64,000 bases of DNA from Thermosporothrix hazakensis (GTDB taxonomy: Bacteria; Chloroflexota; Ktedonobacteria; Ktedonobacterales; Ktedonobacteraceae): NCBI RefSeq assembly GCF_003253565.1, contig NZ_QKUF01000004.1:1-64000 (forward strand), given 5' to 3'. The number at the start of each line of letters is the position of its first letter. Positions within the stretch are counted from its first letter, which is position 1. Made by a program: the position numbers and the translations under genes. This document shows positions 25,595 to 33,519 of the stretch, in pieces. The notes beneath the pieces are model-generated. The model worked only from the letters and a program-made list of their open reading frames with translations. It was not told where the DNA came from and searched no databases.

Positions 25595-26740
25595 GTGAAA
25601 TCATCCCTTTTTCGCATTGAGATACTTGTTGCTGCAATGCTTCCTGTTACAGCGCTCTGGGTTATTGGCATCCTCAGCATGCGCAACCTTGATAGCGTGC
25701 TCTTCCTTGTGGTCCTGGCTCTCAGCAGCGTGCTGGTCTTTCTTGCCGAACTCGCTATTTTCTGGTTCTTCCAGCGCACCACGCGCAGCCAGCAACAAGC
25801 GCTGACTGAGGTCTGTCGGGCCTATGTCGCAGGTGATCTTAGCCAACGGGCAACGCCTCAGGGAGACGAGACGCTGCTTGAGCTGACCCATACCATCAAC
25901 ACGCTGCTTGAGCACATCAGCTCGCAGATGCAGACAGCCGCCCGCAATCAGTTCGCCGCGAACGAGTTCCAGCGCACCACACAAGCCGTGCAAAAGCTCA
26001 TTGGCGAGATCAAGCCGGTCATGGAAGGCGATCTCCGCGTACACGCCAGCGCCACTTCTGGTGACATCGGCCTCATCAGCGATATCTGTAATGCTCTTAT
26101 CGAAGAACTGGTTGATCTGGCAAAATGGACACGCTACTCCACCGGGCGAGTCAAAACGAAAACTCACACGCTGCTCTCAAACGCGGTCGAACTGGCGCGG
26201 ACCACCGAAACGCAGATGCTCCGCTTCTCTGAGACCACAGAGGCGGTAGAAAAACTGGTCGCCTTTGTGCAGCGCCTGAGCAATACGCTACAGCTCAATG
26301 TCGAGATTGTCCACGAAGCGCTTACCGCTCTCAAGCAGCATACTGGCCTGCGTGCCGTTTCAGCGGACGTAACCGTTTTGCGCAATGAGGGATCCGACCT
26401 GCACCTTGTCGCTATGCTCCAACGCCTGCAAACCGATCTACAGCGTCAGGAGCAATTGCTGAAATCCCTGCTCGACTCGACGCAGTCACACGCCACCCTG
26501 GCCGAAAGCATGATCTCGGATCTTTATGCCATTGCGCGACGCAGCCATGATGCAAGTACCGCGATTCTCACGACAGCGCAATACATTCACTCGCTTTCTG
26601 TGCTGGCTCAACAGTGGCATAACTCTGTTGCCACCTTCCAACTTCCCGAGGACGCCCTTCAAGAGTCCACACAGGAGGAGGAAGAGGATAGCATGACACC
26701 AGAAGGTCCCTTGCGCAAGCAGGTCTCCCTGCTCTCCTGA
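25595..26740 (+). CDS. HAMP-type membrane signalling protein, MCP-like without signalling tip
   Basis: 381 residues from a GTG with AAGGAG 9 bases before it. Two N-terminal transmembrane helices (LVAAMLPVTALWVIGILSM and LFLVVLALSSVLVFLAELAIFWFF) are joined by a very short loop, so there is no extracellular sensor domain. A HAMP-like unit follows (CRAYVAGDLSQRATPQGDETLLELTHTINTLL), then a second similar unit and a long coiled coil (about 180-350). The coiled coil lacks the conserved tip of chemotaxis receptors, so it is more like PilJ-type or orphan adapters. The pairing with a pseudokinase suggests a two-protein membrane scaffold. No che genes are nearby. Confidence 0.65.
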   Translation: MKSSLFRIEILVAAMLPVTALWVIGILSMRNLDSVLFLVVLALSSVLVFLAELAIFWFFQRTTRSQQQALTEVCRAYVAGDLSQRATPQGDETLLELTHTINTLLEHISSQMQTAARNQFAANEFQRTTQAVQKLIGEIKPVMEGDLRVHASATSGDIGLISDICNALIEELVDLAKWTRYSTGRVKTKTHTLLSNAVELARTTETQMLRFSETTEAVEKLVAFVQRLSNTLQLNVEIVHEALTALKQHTGLRAVSADVTVLRNEGSDLHLVAMLQRLQTDLQRQEQLLKSLLDSTQSHATLAESMISDLYAIARRSHDASTAILTTAQYIHSLSVLAQQWHNSVATFQLPEDALQESTQEEEEDSMTPEGPLRKQVSLLS

Positions 26741-27135
26741 TCGTTCATGCAGTATTTCTGGAGCTTCCGGCATGATTACCCTGTGAATCCATAAAAATCG
26801 GCGTCTCGCTATAGCTTTGAAGCACACTCTCCTACCCCAATTCTGGAAGTGAGATTCCAGAAAAAGTCTCAAAATGTGAAATAGTTCATTTCTTTTTCCA
26901 GAAATGAAATTCTATTCTATAAGCCAGGCACAGAACTATCTCTGTATCGGTTCCTCATAGAGTGTTGCAGAGAGATGCCACGGCTCGATATTAAAGGATA
27001 GAGAGGCAATGCACAATAACGAGCACGATCTATAGGAGCATGCACTATCTATTGCAAACAGTCTTGTTGGTTTCCATACCACTTACATCGCAAGGATGTG
27101 CATTCAATGTCCGGTAAAACAAGGAGTGTTGACAT
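26741..27135. other. Intergenic stretch with two perfect hairpins
   Basis: No gene. It contains two inverted repeats, TTCTGGAA-N6-TTCCAGAA (26841-26862) and TTCATTTCT-N6-AGAAATGAA (26885-26908), just before the winged-helix regulator gene. They may end the upstream pair's transcript or act as operators. Confidence 0.5.
26841..26908. promoter_or_regulatory. Tandem inverted repeats
   Basis: Two perfect dyads of 8+8 and 9+9 bases with 6-base centres lie 22 bases apart. Neither has a T-run long enough for a classic terminator, and both share the core TTCTGGAA/CCAGAA, which suggests binding sites rather than terminators. Confidence 0.4.
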
Positions 27136-27480
27136 ATGGGCGTTTCCAAGTGGTACCTTGCATCCGTAAGCACACCAGAAAAAAAGCCATTGCATATCAG
27201 TGAACTGCAATGGGATATCAAACGGCGATCCGTCACCATCGGCAATCTCATTGTTACCTTTACGGCAACCGAATTCCGCCTGCTTTATCCTTTGCGCAGC
27301 GGAGCACCCGTCACCTATGCAGATCTGGCCTGGTATGCTTACAATTACACCGTTGATGAAAAGGTACGTGTCATGATGGATAAACACATCGACAGGATCC
27401 GAGGGAAGCTACGCGGGAGTGGGGTCTATATTTATTGTGTTCTCAATTATGGCTACCTGCTTCTTCCTGAGGCCCAATAA
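27136..27480 (+). CDS. Stand-alone winged-helix (OmpR/PhoB C-terminal type) regulator
   Basis: 114 residues from an ATG with AAGGAG 9 bases before it. There is no receiver domain. The whole protein is a Trans_reg_C-like winged helix: two short strands (ELQWDIKRRSVTIGN), the helix start TFTATEFRLLYPLRSGAP, then YNYTVDEKVRVMMDKHIDRIRGKLRGSGV and the wing hairpin YIYCVLNYGYLLLP. OmpR-type proteins read VxxhIxxLRxKL...I.TVRGxGY at this place, so the match is good. It probably binds DNA near the secretion locus next to it. Two similar receiver-less proteins are encoded at 47652 and 49937. Confidence 0.7.
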   Translation: MGVSKWYLASVSTPEKKPLHISELQWDIKRRSVTIGNLIVTFTATEFRLLYPLRSGAPVTYADLAWYAYNYTVDEKVRVMMDKHIDRIRGKLRGSGVYIYCVLNYGYLLLPEAQ

Positions 27481-27616
27481 TCGACAGATAGCAATACAAC
27501 AATCGAGAGAGATGTCCATTCTCTCATTCGTTTCCCTGGAGTGGCACTATTAGCCCTGGAAAGGATTCTTCTCCCCTTTAGCACAGTTATTTGCGCAACA
27601 GGCAGAGGTCAGAGCC

Positions 27617-28648
27617 CTATACGCTCTGGCCTCTGTGCGCTTCACCCTTCTTCTTTTTCTTCCCCTGACCTTTTTCCTCTATCAGTTCTCGCTTTAACGT
27701 CTCATCATGATAGAAGATGTCCGGTAGTGGACCGGCCAGCGGATCACCAAACACGTAGAGCGAGTCCGCGCCGGGCTCTGGCTCCGTTTCAGCCTCCTCC
27801 TCAATCGCGCTCTCCTGCCCGAACAGCGTGATCAGGTCATTCTGCACGTCGAAGGGATTGGTTGTCGCAAAAGGATTCGCCCGCGTCACCTCGATTGGCT
27901 CCACATGCTTCACCTCAGGAAGCACCTCATCGTCGGACTTTTTCGCCACAGGAGGCACCGCAACTGGCTCACGTGGAGCTTCCACTTGCGGCCCTTTCCG
28001 GGGCTGTACCGCTGGCTGTGGTGAGGTGGGCTCTTCTACTTCTGCCTGAAAAGGTTTCTCCGTCAGCATATCCGCCTGCTGTTCAGAGGATACTCCAGGC
28101 TTCTCCTGGACCTCCGGCTCTTCTGCCTCAGTCTCAAAGGGATTCTCTGCCAGCATATCAACCACCATCGACTTCGGCGCTGACTCCTGCGCTTGCGGTT
28201 CCGGGATTGGCTCCTTGAACTCCGCAATTGGCTCCGGTACTTTGAACTCAGGGATCGGCTCCTTGAACTCAGGGACAGCCTGTGGCGCTCCCTGCTCTGG
28301 CGCAGGCGGTTGTTTTCGGAAAGCGCCAAAGCCACTGACCTTTACGCTCAGACGCGGGATAGCAAGCTCACGGTACACACGCCAGACCCACAGGCCCCAC
28401 GCCGCCAGTAAGAACAGCGATTGAATACACAGCAGCACCAGCGGCAGAATCAGGCTTTCCTGATGCTTTTCCCATAAGGGTTGAAAGTTCATCAGGCACT
28501 GTACCAGCAAGGCCCAGGTTGTGGGTGGCCAGCCACCCGCAAGCCAGAACATCAGTCCCCCTGTGACGAGAAGCAGAAGCCAGCGCGTGACGACAGGCAG
28601 ATAGGGAATAGAATAAGTGCGTTTCGTCTGCACAATCTCACTCCTCAT
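27617..28648 (-). CDS. Membrane protein with Pro/Glu-rich NPF-motif tail, last gene of T4SS operon
   Basis: 343 residues. Two N-terminal transmembrane helices (about 20-38 and 68-88) are followed by a long disordered cytoplasmic tail. The tail has PEFKEPIPEF-like repeats and several NPF or KPF motifs (AENPFETE, TEKPFQAE, RANPFATTNPFD), then a Lys-rich end (KGQGKKKKKGE). The start codon overlaps the virB4-like stop (ATGA), so the two are translationally coupled. The tail could tether cytoplasmic ATPases or substrates to the secretion channel. That role is an inference from position and composition; no known family was recognised. Confidence 0.65.
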   Translation of the reverse strand: MRSEIVQTKRTYSIPYLPVVTRWLLLLVTGGLMFWLAGGWPPTTWALLVQCLMNFQPLWEKHQESLILPLVLLCIQSLFLLAAWGLWVWRVYRELAIPRLSVKVSGFGAFRKQPPAPEQGAPQAVPEFKEPIPEFKVPEPIAEFKEPIPEPQAQESAPKSMVVDMLAENPFETEAEEPEVQEKPGVSSEQQADMLTEKPFQAEVEEPTSPQPAVQPRKGPQVEAPREPVAVPPVAKKSDDEVLPEVKHVEPIEVTRANPFATTNPFDVQNDLITLFGQESAIEEEAETEPEPGADSLYVFGDPLAGPLPDIFYHDETLKRELIEEKGQGKKKKKGEAHRGQSV

Positions 28649-31281
28649 GCCCGCTCAGGATGCTTCTTGCTATAGCCGTTCAAGGGGGGCTCCAGATCTT
28701 CTAGCTCTAACTCTTCCAGCAACGCTTCAGTGCTTCGCACAGATGAGGCCAGGGTCAACGTCGTGTTCGCCATCTCGGCCTCTTTCGGCGACGCGACCAC
28801 CTCCATCGGCGTCCAGCTCTTGGTAGAGAACAGCCCTTCACCGCGCCGAGCTGCCAGCAAGAAGTTTCGCTGTCCCGGGCTCAGGCGGAACGTGCGCATC
28901 ACCGACTCAATCGTTGATGAGTCCTGCTTCATTAAGAACTTCATAGTTGCCATTGCCAGGATCGTGCGCCCCTCCTCTGACCCCAGGAAGTCATCAGAGT
29001 TCTGCGTTGTACACCAGAGACCGCCACCATATTTACGAATACGCCGCGCAAATGCCGCCAGGAACTTCGCCCCCTGCTGGAACTGCATCAACAGCCATGC
29101 CTCGTCAATCAGAATGATCGAGTGGCGTTGTAACACACGTTCCTGTCGTGCCTGGCGCAGCTTCGTCCAGAGGAACTCGGTGATCAGGAAGAGCCCGACC
29201 GGCTTGAGCGCGTCGTTCAACTCCCGGATGTTAAAGTCCACAAAGCGATTGTCCAGAATCACGCGGGTTCGGCTCGGGAAGAGATGCAGATAGCGCTCCA
29301 GGCGGTCACTCAGCCCGAACGTATCTTCGCCGACGCCAAAGCGCTTATCACCACGCGATGCGCTCGACATAATGACAAAGAATTCCTGCATATTGGGCGG
29401 CGTGCGATGGTGCGTGCGCGGATCCATCGTAATGCCGCGGTTCTCGTATGTCTTGATCAGACAGCGATAGAGGAACGCCTTCTCTTTCTGTGAAAGTATC
29501 CCTTCATCCGACAGCAGCAACTCAAAGAACGTGATCAGGTTCAGGATCTTCTCGCGGAAGAAGTTGCCTTCATCGGTGCCCTCATCCTCCTCCAGCGCAT
29601 CGGGCCGCCCGTAGAGATCGAACGGGTTCAACTGGAGCGACTCCGATGAGAGCCGCACATATTGGCCGTGTACCCGTTCGCACAGGTTGTTGTATTCCGC
29701 CTCCGGGTCGATCACGTAGACGTTACAGGTAGGCAGCAGGCGGCACGAGACCGTTTTCAGGAAGAAGCTCTTCCCGGCACCCGACTTGGCGAACACGACC
29801 ATATTCGCGTTTTCCAGCTCCTGGCTGTTAAAGGGATTCAGGATCACAAGGCTGCCATTGGGATGCACACCGAACATCACGCCGCTATCCATACTGATAT
29901 CACTGCCGGTAAAGGGATAGAACGTCGCCGCCGAGCTGGTGCCAAATAGCCGGGCACGCCCTAGCTGGTTATCGCCATCCGGCAGACAACTGAGCAGGCC
30001 AGCATGATGCTGCCAGTGCGCGGGCAATGCTCGAAAGTCGAGGCTTCTGATTGCGGCAACCAGGCGGTTATTGCGCTCGCTCAACTCCCGGCGGGTGCGT
30101 CCGCGCACCTGCACAAAGAGCGACAGCGAGAAGATACGCTCATCTCCGCGTGCCAGGCGCTCCCGCAAGCCCTCAATATCCTGCAATGCGATCGCTGCGC
30201 TTGGATCGGGCGCCTTCCCCTGACGCTGCGAGGCCAGCACCGAACCGCGAAACTCCGTCGCTTTGCGTCCCAGGCGGCTCGTGACCTGCTGTGGTGGCAG
30301 AGGCGAGATATGCAGGCTGAAGTCAACGTTTGGCTCATCCACCTGGATAATCGCATCCAGCCAGCCCGGATACGCGCTTCGGGGATAGTTGACAAATACC
30401 AGCGTTCGCACAAACTCATGCCCGAGCTCGCCCGCGATGCGCACTGCCCACGGAAAGACCTCGATACTGCTTGGCGCGATCAGCTCGGGAACACTGACAA
30501 AATCGGGCGTTTTCTGTTTCTTTGTCTTTTGCTTCTTCTTTTTTCGCTTCTTGTCTGGCTTCTCTTCTTCCAGCAGATAATCTTCATCTTTTTCCAGTAA
30601 TGTCTGAAGATCAGGCTTCTCTCCCTGCGGTTCCTTCGCTGAGACCATCAGGTTGTTGGCACCCGCCATCAGGTTATCAGAGATCGGGAACAGCTTCGCC
30701 TCTTCTGAGAGAAACGAGGATTGATACAAATGTAAAATCTCTTTATCATTCAGCCGGTGTCCTGACAACCCAAGTCGTTCAAGCTGGCGCAGCAGCTCAT
30801 CACAGCGCAGTTGAAGCTGTGTCTGAGCATTGCGCAGCGCCTCCTCTTTGTTGCGCGTCATCGACTGGTCAGCCGGAATCACAATATAGAAGTTTCGCTT
30901 AATCAGCGCCCGGCGCGAGGCCAGTTGCCGCACGAAATGCGCATGATCGCGCATCACATCCGACAATTCATCATCAATTTTATCCAGCGAGTTCAAATAT
31001 TCATCTAGACGATATGGCAGATTTTTAATCAAAATTTGGACAGGGAAGGACAACCCGTTCAAGAAGCCCTTGAAGCCTTCTATCAGAGCATCCTGATCCT
31101 CTTCAGACATCAAAGAGAAATTTAACGTCGTCAGCTTAATAATGGAGCGATACTCATACATTTTTCGCCCGAAATTCAGGCAAACGACCCCATCTACAAT
31201 TTCTCGCACTCGGACAAAGCTTTTGAGCACGCTTCCAATGCCGCCAAACATTTGACTTGGTGTACGAGGCAACGTAAACAT
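28645..31281 (-). CDS. virB4: VirB4/TraE-type secretion ATPase
   Basis: 878 residues from an ATG with AAAGGAG before it. This is the motor conserved in all type IV secretion systems, bound at the cytoplasmic base of the channel. The N-terminal domain is the usual VirB4 adapter (VREIVDGVVCLNFGRKMYEYRSIIKL). The RecA-like domain has Walker A FAKSGAGKSFFLKT (about 497-510) and Walker B SIILIDEAWLLM (about 718-730), then the TQNSDDFLGSEEG motif. It sits after prgI and the virB2-like gene in the same leftward operon, the usual order in monoderm conjugation and export systems. A Lys-rich insert (KKRKKKKQKTKKQKT) near residue 245 is unusual. Confidence 0.92.
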   Translation of the reverse strand: MFTLPRTPSQMFGGIGSVLKSFVRVREIVDGVVCLNFGRKMYEYRSIIKLTTLNFSLMSEEDQDALIEGFKGFLNGLSFPVQILIKNLPYRLDEYLNSLDKIDDELSDVMRDHAHFVRQLASRRALIKRNFYIVIPADQSMTRNKEEALRNAQTQLQLRCDELLRQLERLGLSGHRLNDKEILHLYQSSFLSEEAKLFPISDNLMAGANNLMVSAKEPQGEKPDLQTLLEKDEDYLLEEEKPDKKRKKKKQKTKKQKTPDFVSVPELIAPSSIEVFPWAVRIAGELGHEFVRTLVFVNYPRSAYPGWLDAIIQVDEPNVDFSLHISPLPPQQVTSRLGRKATEFRGSVLASQRQGKAPDPSAAIALQDIEGLRERLARGDERIFSLSLFVQVRGRTRRELSERNNRLVAAIRSLDFRALPAHWQHHAGLLSCLPDGDNQLGRARLFGTSSAATFYPFTGSDISMDSGVMFGVHPNGSLVILNPFNSQELENANMVVFAKSGAGKSFFLKTVSCRLLPTCNVYVIDPEAEYNNLCERVHGQYVRLSSESLQLNPFDLYGRPDALEEDEGTDEGNFFREKILNLITFFELLLSDEGILSQKEKAFLYRCLIKTYENRGITMDPRTHHRTPPNMQEFFVIMSSASRGDKRFGVGEDTFGLSDRLERYLHLFPSRTRVILDNRFVDFNIRELNDALKPVGLFLITEFLWTKLRQARQERVLQRHSIILIDEAWLLMQFQQGAKFLAAFARRIRKYGGGLWCTTQNSDDFLGSEEGRTILAMATMKFLMKQDSSTIESVMRTFRLSPGQRNFLLAARRGEGLFSTKSWTPMEVVASPKEAEMANTTLTLASSVRSTEALLEELELEDLEPPLNGYSKKHPERA

Positions 31282-31319
31282 AGCTATCTCCTTTTACACC
31301 GCTTCTCTGAGCGTAGCCC

Positions 31320-31712
31320 TCATTCTAGAAAATCTTCCTCCTCGTTTGGCTGCTGCTTCGGGCTCTTTTTCTTCGCCTTCGAGGGCTTCTCATCCTCCGC
31401 CACATCCTCAGAGGGCCTATAAAGATAGAGGCGTGGCATCGAAACAAAGAGCAACCAGCACATAAACCACTCTTCCATTGGGCGTTCTGCGATCGGGAGC
31501 AATGCGATGATAAGAGAAAGCAGCACAACCAGCCCGGCCAGGATGGCGCATGTAATCATCCACCACAGGTCAGGAAGCAGCTCGCTACAATTCACCCACA
31601 GCGAATACCCGCCAACAACTCCACAGACAATAATCAACAGTTCCCGCCCGGTACGCCCGAAGATAATGGTTGGCTGCTCATTGAGAAAAGTTGGAAACTC
31701 CTCTTTCTTCAT
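31320..31712 (-). CDS. prgI: PrgI-family (VirB3-like) T4SS inner-membrane protein
   Basis: 130 residues from an ATG with AAAGGAGG just before it. Two transmembrane helices (LLIIVCGVVGGYSLWV and ILAGLVVLLSLIIALLPI) follow the typical N-terminal motif FPTFLNEQPTIIFGRTGRELL, where PrgI proteins normally have a similar short conserved segment. PrgI is the monoderm counterpart of VirB3 and helps VirB4 dock on the membrane complex. The C-terminal tail is Lys/Glu-rich (KAKKKSPKQQPNEEED). The gene lies between the virB2-like and virB4-like genes, as in other such systems. Confidence 0.85.
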   Translation of the reverse strand: MKKEEFPTFLNEQPTIIFGRTGRELLIIVCGVVGGYSLWVNCSELLPDLWWMITCAILAGLVVLLSLIIALLPIAERPMEEWFMCWLLFVSMPRLYLYRPSEDVAEDEKPSKAKKKSPKQQPNEEEDFLE

Positions 31713-31733
31713 AGGCCTCCTTTCCTCCTCCCC

Positions 31734-32117
31734 TTATTTCGTTGTATACTCGAACGCATTGGTTATGAGTTTATCCAGCGTGTTTGCCATGACCACAATC
31801 ACCAGGCCAACTACCGCAGCCGTCAGCGCCATATTTGACATGGCAACGCGCCGCTCACTTCCAAACGCGGTCATGCGCATAATACCGGCAACGGCCACCC
31901 CGATCCCAAAGACGATACCCCCAAGCGTGGTAAGAAAGCTCCTGATATTGCTGGCAAAATTTTCAATATCCTTATACGCGTCGCCTGTGGCCTTCTTGGG
32001 TGCTGCCAACGGAGCCAGCACCGTCAGCGCTGCATCGCTTACATGTGCAAATACAGTATGCAGATGAGCAACAATGATACCGAGATCTATGCTATGAAGA
32101 AGCTGTAGCAACATCAC
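31734..32117 (-). CDS. VirB2/TrbC-like small membrane protein (candidate pilin)
   Basis: 127 residues; GTG at 32117 or ATG three bases on, with AAAGGAG before both. The layout is VirB2-like: an N-terminal hydrophobic part, a hydrophilic stretch (KKATGDAYKDIENF) and two hydrophobic helices (LTTLGGIVFGIGVAVAGIMRM, ALTAAVVGLVIVVMANTLDKLI) joined by a short basic loop. VirB2 proteins polymerise into the pilus or line the channel. Family assignment rests on length, topology and position directly upstream of prgI and virB4. Confidence 0.7.
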   Translation of the reverse strand: MMLLQLLHSIDLGIIVAHLHTVFAHVSDAALTVLAPLAAPKKATGDAYKDIENFASNIRSFLTTLGGIVFGIGVAVAGIMRMTAFGSERRVAMSNMALTAAVVGLVIVVMANTLDKLITNAFEYTTK

Positions 32118-32181
32118 AAATAATCACTCCTTTCAATAGTAGTGGCAGATATTCTGCCGAATGTGCGGCACAAGAGTGATA

Positions 32182-33504
32182 CTATACTCTGCGCCCGTAA
32201 TCATCCATTCCTGCAAGAATCACAGCTAAATAATTTCGCGTCTCAACAGGCAGACAGGGGCGGAAATTCTCGCCACAGCGCCTGACTGCGCTTGCCACAC
32301 CACCTCCTCCGGCGTTATATGCGGCCAGCGCCTTTGCATAATTGCCCCCATACTCTTTGAGTTGGTTCGCCATCAGCTTCGCACCGCCACAGAGGGCCTG
32401 CCCGGGATCATGCGGATCAATTCCCATTCCAGCAGCAGTAGCGGGCATAAACTGCGCGATTCCAATGGCCCCCACCGGTGATACCGCATCCGGGTTAAAG
32501 CCGCTCTCCTGCTTGATCTGGCGCAAATAGATATCTGCATTGATCCCCATCTGTTGGGCCGCCTTTCGCGCCATCTCGACATATTCCGACCGGGGCAACT
32601 CATGAGACACGTGTTTCACCTTCGAGCAATCGATATTGCCCCCGCCCGCTGTAAAGAGTGGATTTCCCCATTGCTTACTTAATTGCTCATTATGGATATA
32701 GCCCATAACCCGGTAATCAGGTCCCCAATCCTGAACAAGATAGCCACTGGAGCGCAACGGCCACTTGAGCAGCGGCGCACCACCAATCTCAGTATTGCTT
32801 GTTGCGTTGGCCTGCGCCATATAGAGCGCCCCATCCTTGCCGTTTTTGGGCGGCTCAACGCCCACTACCATCAGGATATGTCCATACAGTCCATGATCCA
32901 TCACCACGAGATCACCAATTGAGGGCATACCTTCCCCGTTGTTGATATACTTCCAGCCGGCCTGCTTGAATGCCTGCTGATCTTCCGCACTCCAGTAGTC
33001 GATAGCGTTCCCGCCAGCAGGCAGCGGATGGTGCGCAAGATCATACACTGTATGGATGAACATCGCACATTGCAACCCAATTCCGCCCTGACTTTTGGGC
33101 AGGGCATGGGGACAAATTGACCCGTGACATTGCTGCTTCCAGTACTTGATAACGGGCTGCATGATCGAGTCATTAAGGTCATACTCATTCCATGAGCCCT
33201 TCTCATCCTTTTTGAGATGGCGCACAATCGCCAGCGCGACCAGCACCGGATTCTTTGATTGCAACATCGCCAGGTCATCGCCAAGCATCGCTGTTTGCGT
33301 GGTCGCCGGCGCATAATAGGCCGGAGCCATAAACTTGAGCCACCAGGAACCGATATTGCCAAGCAGCAACAGGCCGACCGAGATCACCGCCAGCAATTGC
33401 AACCCGAGTGCCGACGCAATGCCCCACAAAGAGCCAAGCAAGCCACCCATCGCGCCCCCGTGCAGGCCGCCCGCTACAAGTCCTTTTGCATATTTGCTGC
33501 TCAT
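32182..33504 (-). CDS. VirB1-like cell-wall hydrolase: CHAP-like plus lytic transglycosylase
   Basis: 440 residues from an ATG with AAAGGAG before it. One N-terminal transmembrane helix (about 30-50) anchors the protein with the enzymes outside. Residues about 85-270 look like a CHAP amidase/endopeptidase: Cys in LQCAMFIHTVYDL and His in LYGHILMVVGV. Residues about 320-435 are an SLT lytic transglycosylase: RQIKQESGFNPDAVS with the catalytic Glu, GAIGIAQFMPATA, AKALAAYNAGGGGV. Cutting peptidoglycan makes room for the secretion channel. Two-enzyme fusions of this sort are common in monoderm type IV systems. Confidence 0.85.
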   Translation of the reverse strand: MSSKYAKGLVAGGLHGGAMGGLLGSLWGIASALGLQLLAVISVGLLLLGNIGSWWLKFMAPAYYAPATTQTAMLGDDLAMLQSKNPVLVALAIVRHLKKDEKGSWNEYDLNDSIMQPVIKYWKQQCHGSICPHALPKSQGGIGLQCAMFIHTVYDLAHHPLPAGGNAIDYWSAEDQQAFKQAGWKYINNGEGMPSIGDLVVMDHGLYGHILMVVGVEPPKNGKDGALYMAQANATSNTEIGGAPLLKWPLRSSGYLVQDWGPDYRVMGYIHNEQLSKQWGNPLFTAGGGNIDCSKVKHVSHELPRSEYVEMARKAAQQMGINADIYLRQIKQESGFNPDAVSPVGAIGIAQFMPATAAGMGIDPHDPGQALCGGAKLMANQLKEYGGNYAKALAAYNAGGGGVASAVRRCGENFRPCLPVETRNYLAVILAGMDDYGRRV

Positions 33505-33519
33505 CCGCTCTCCTTTCCC

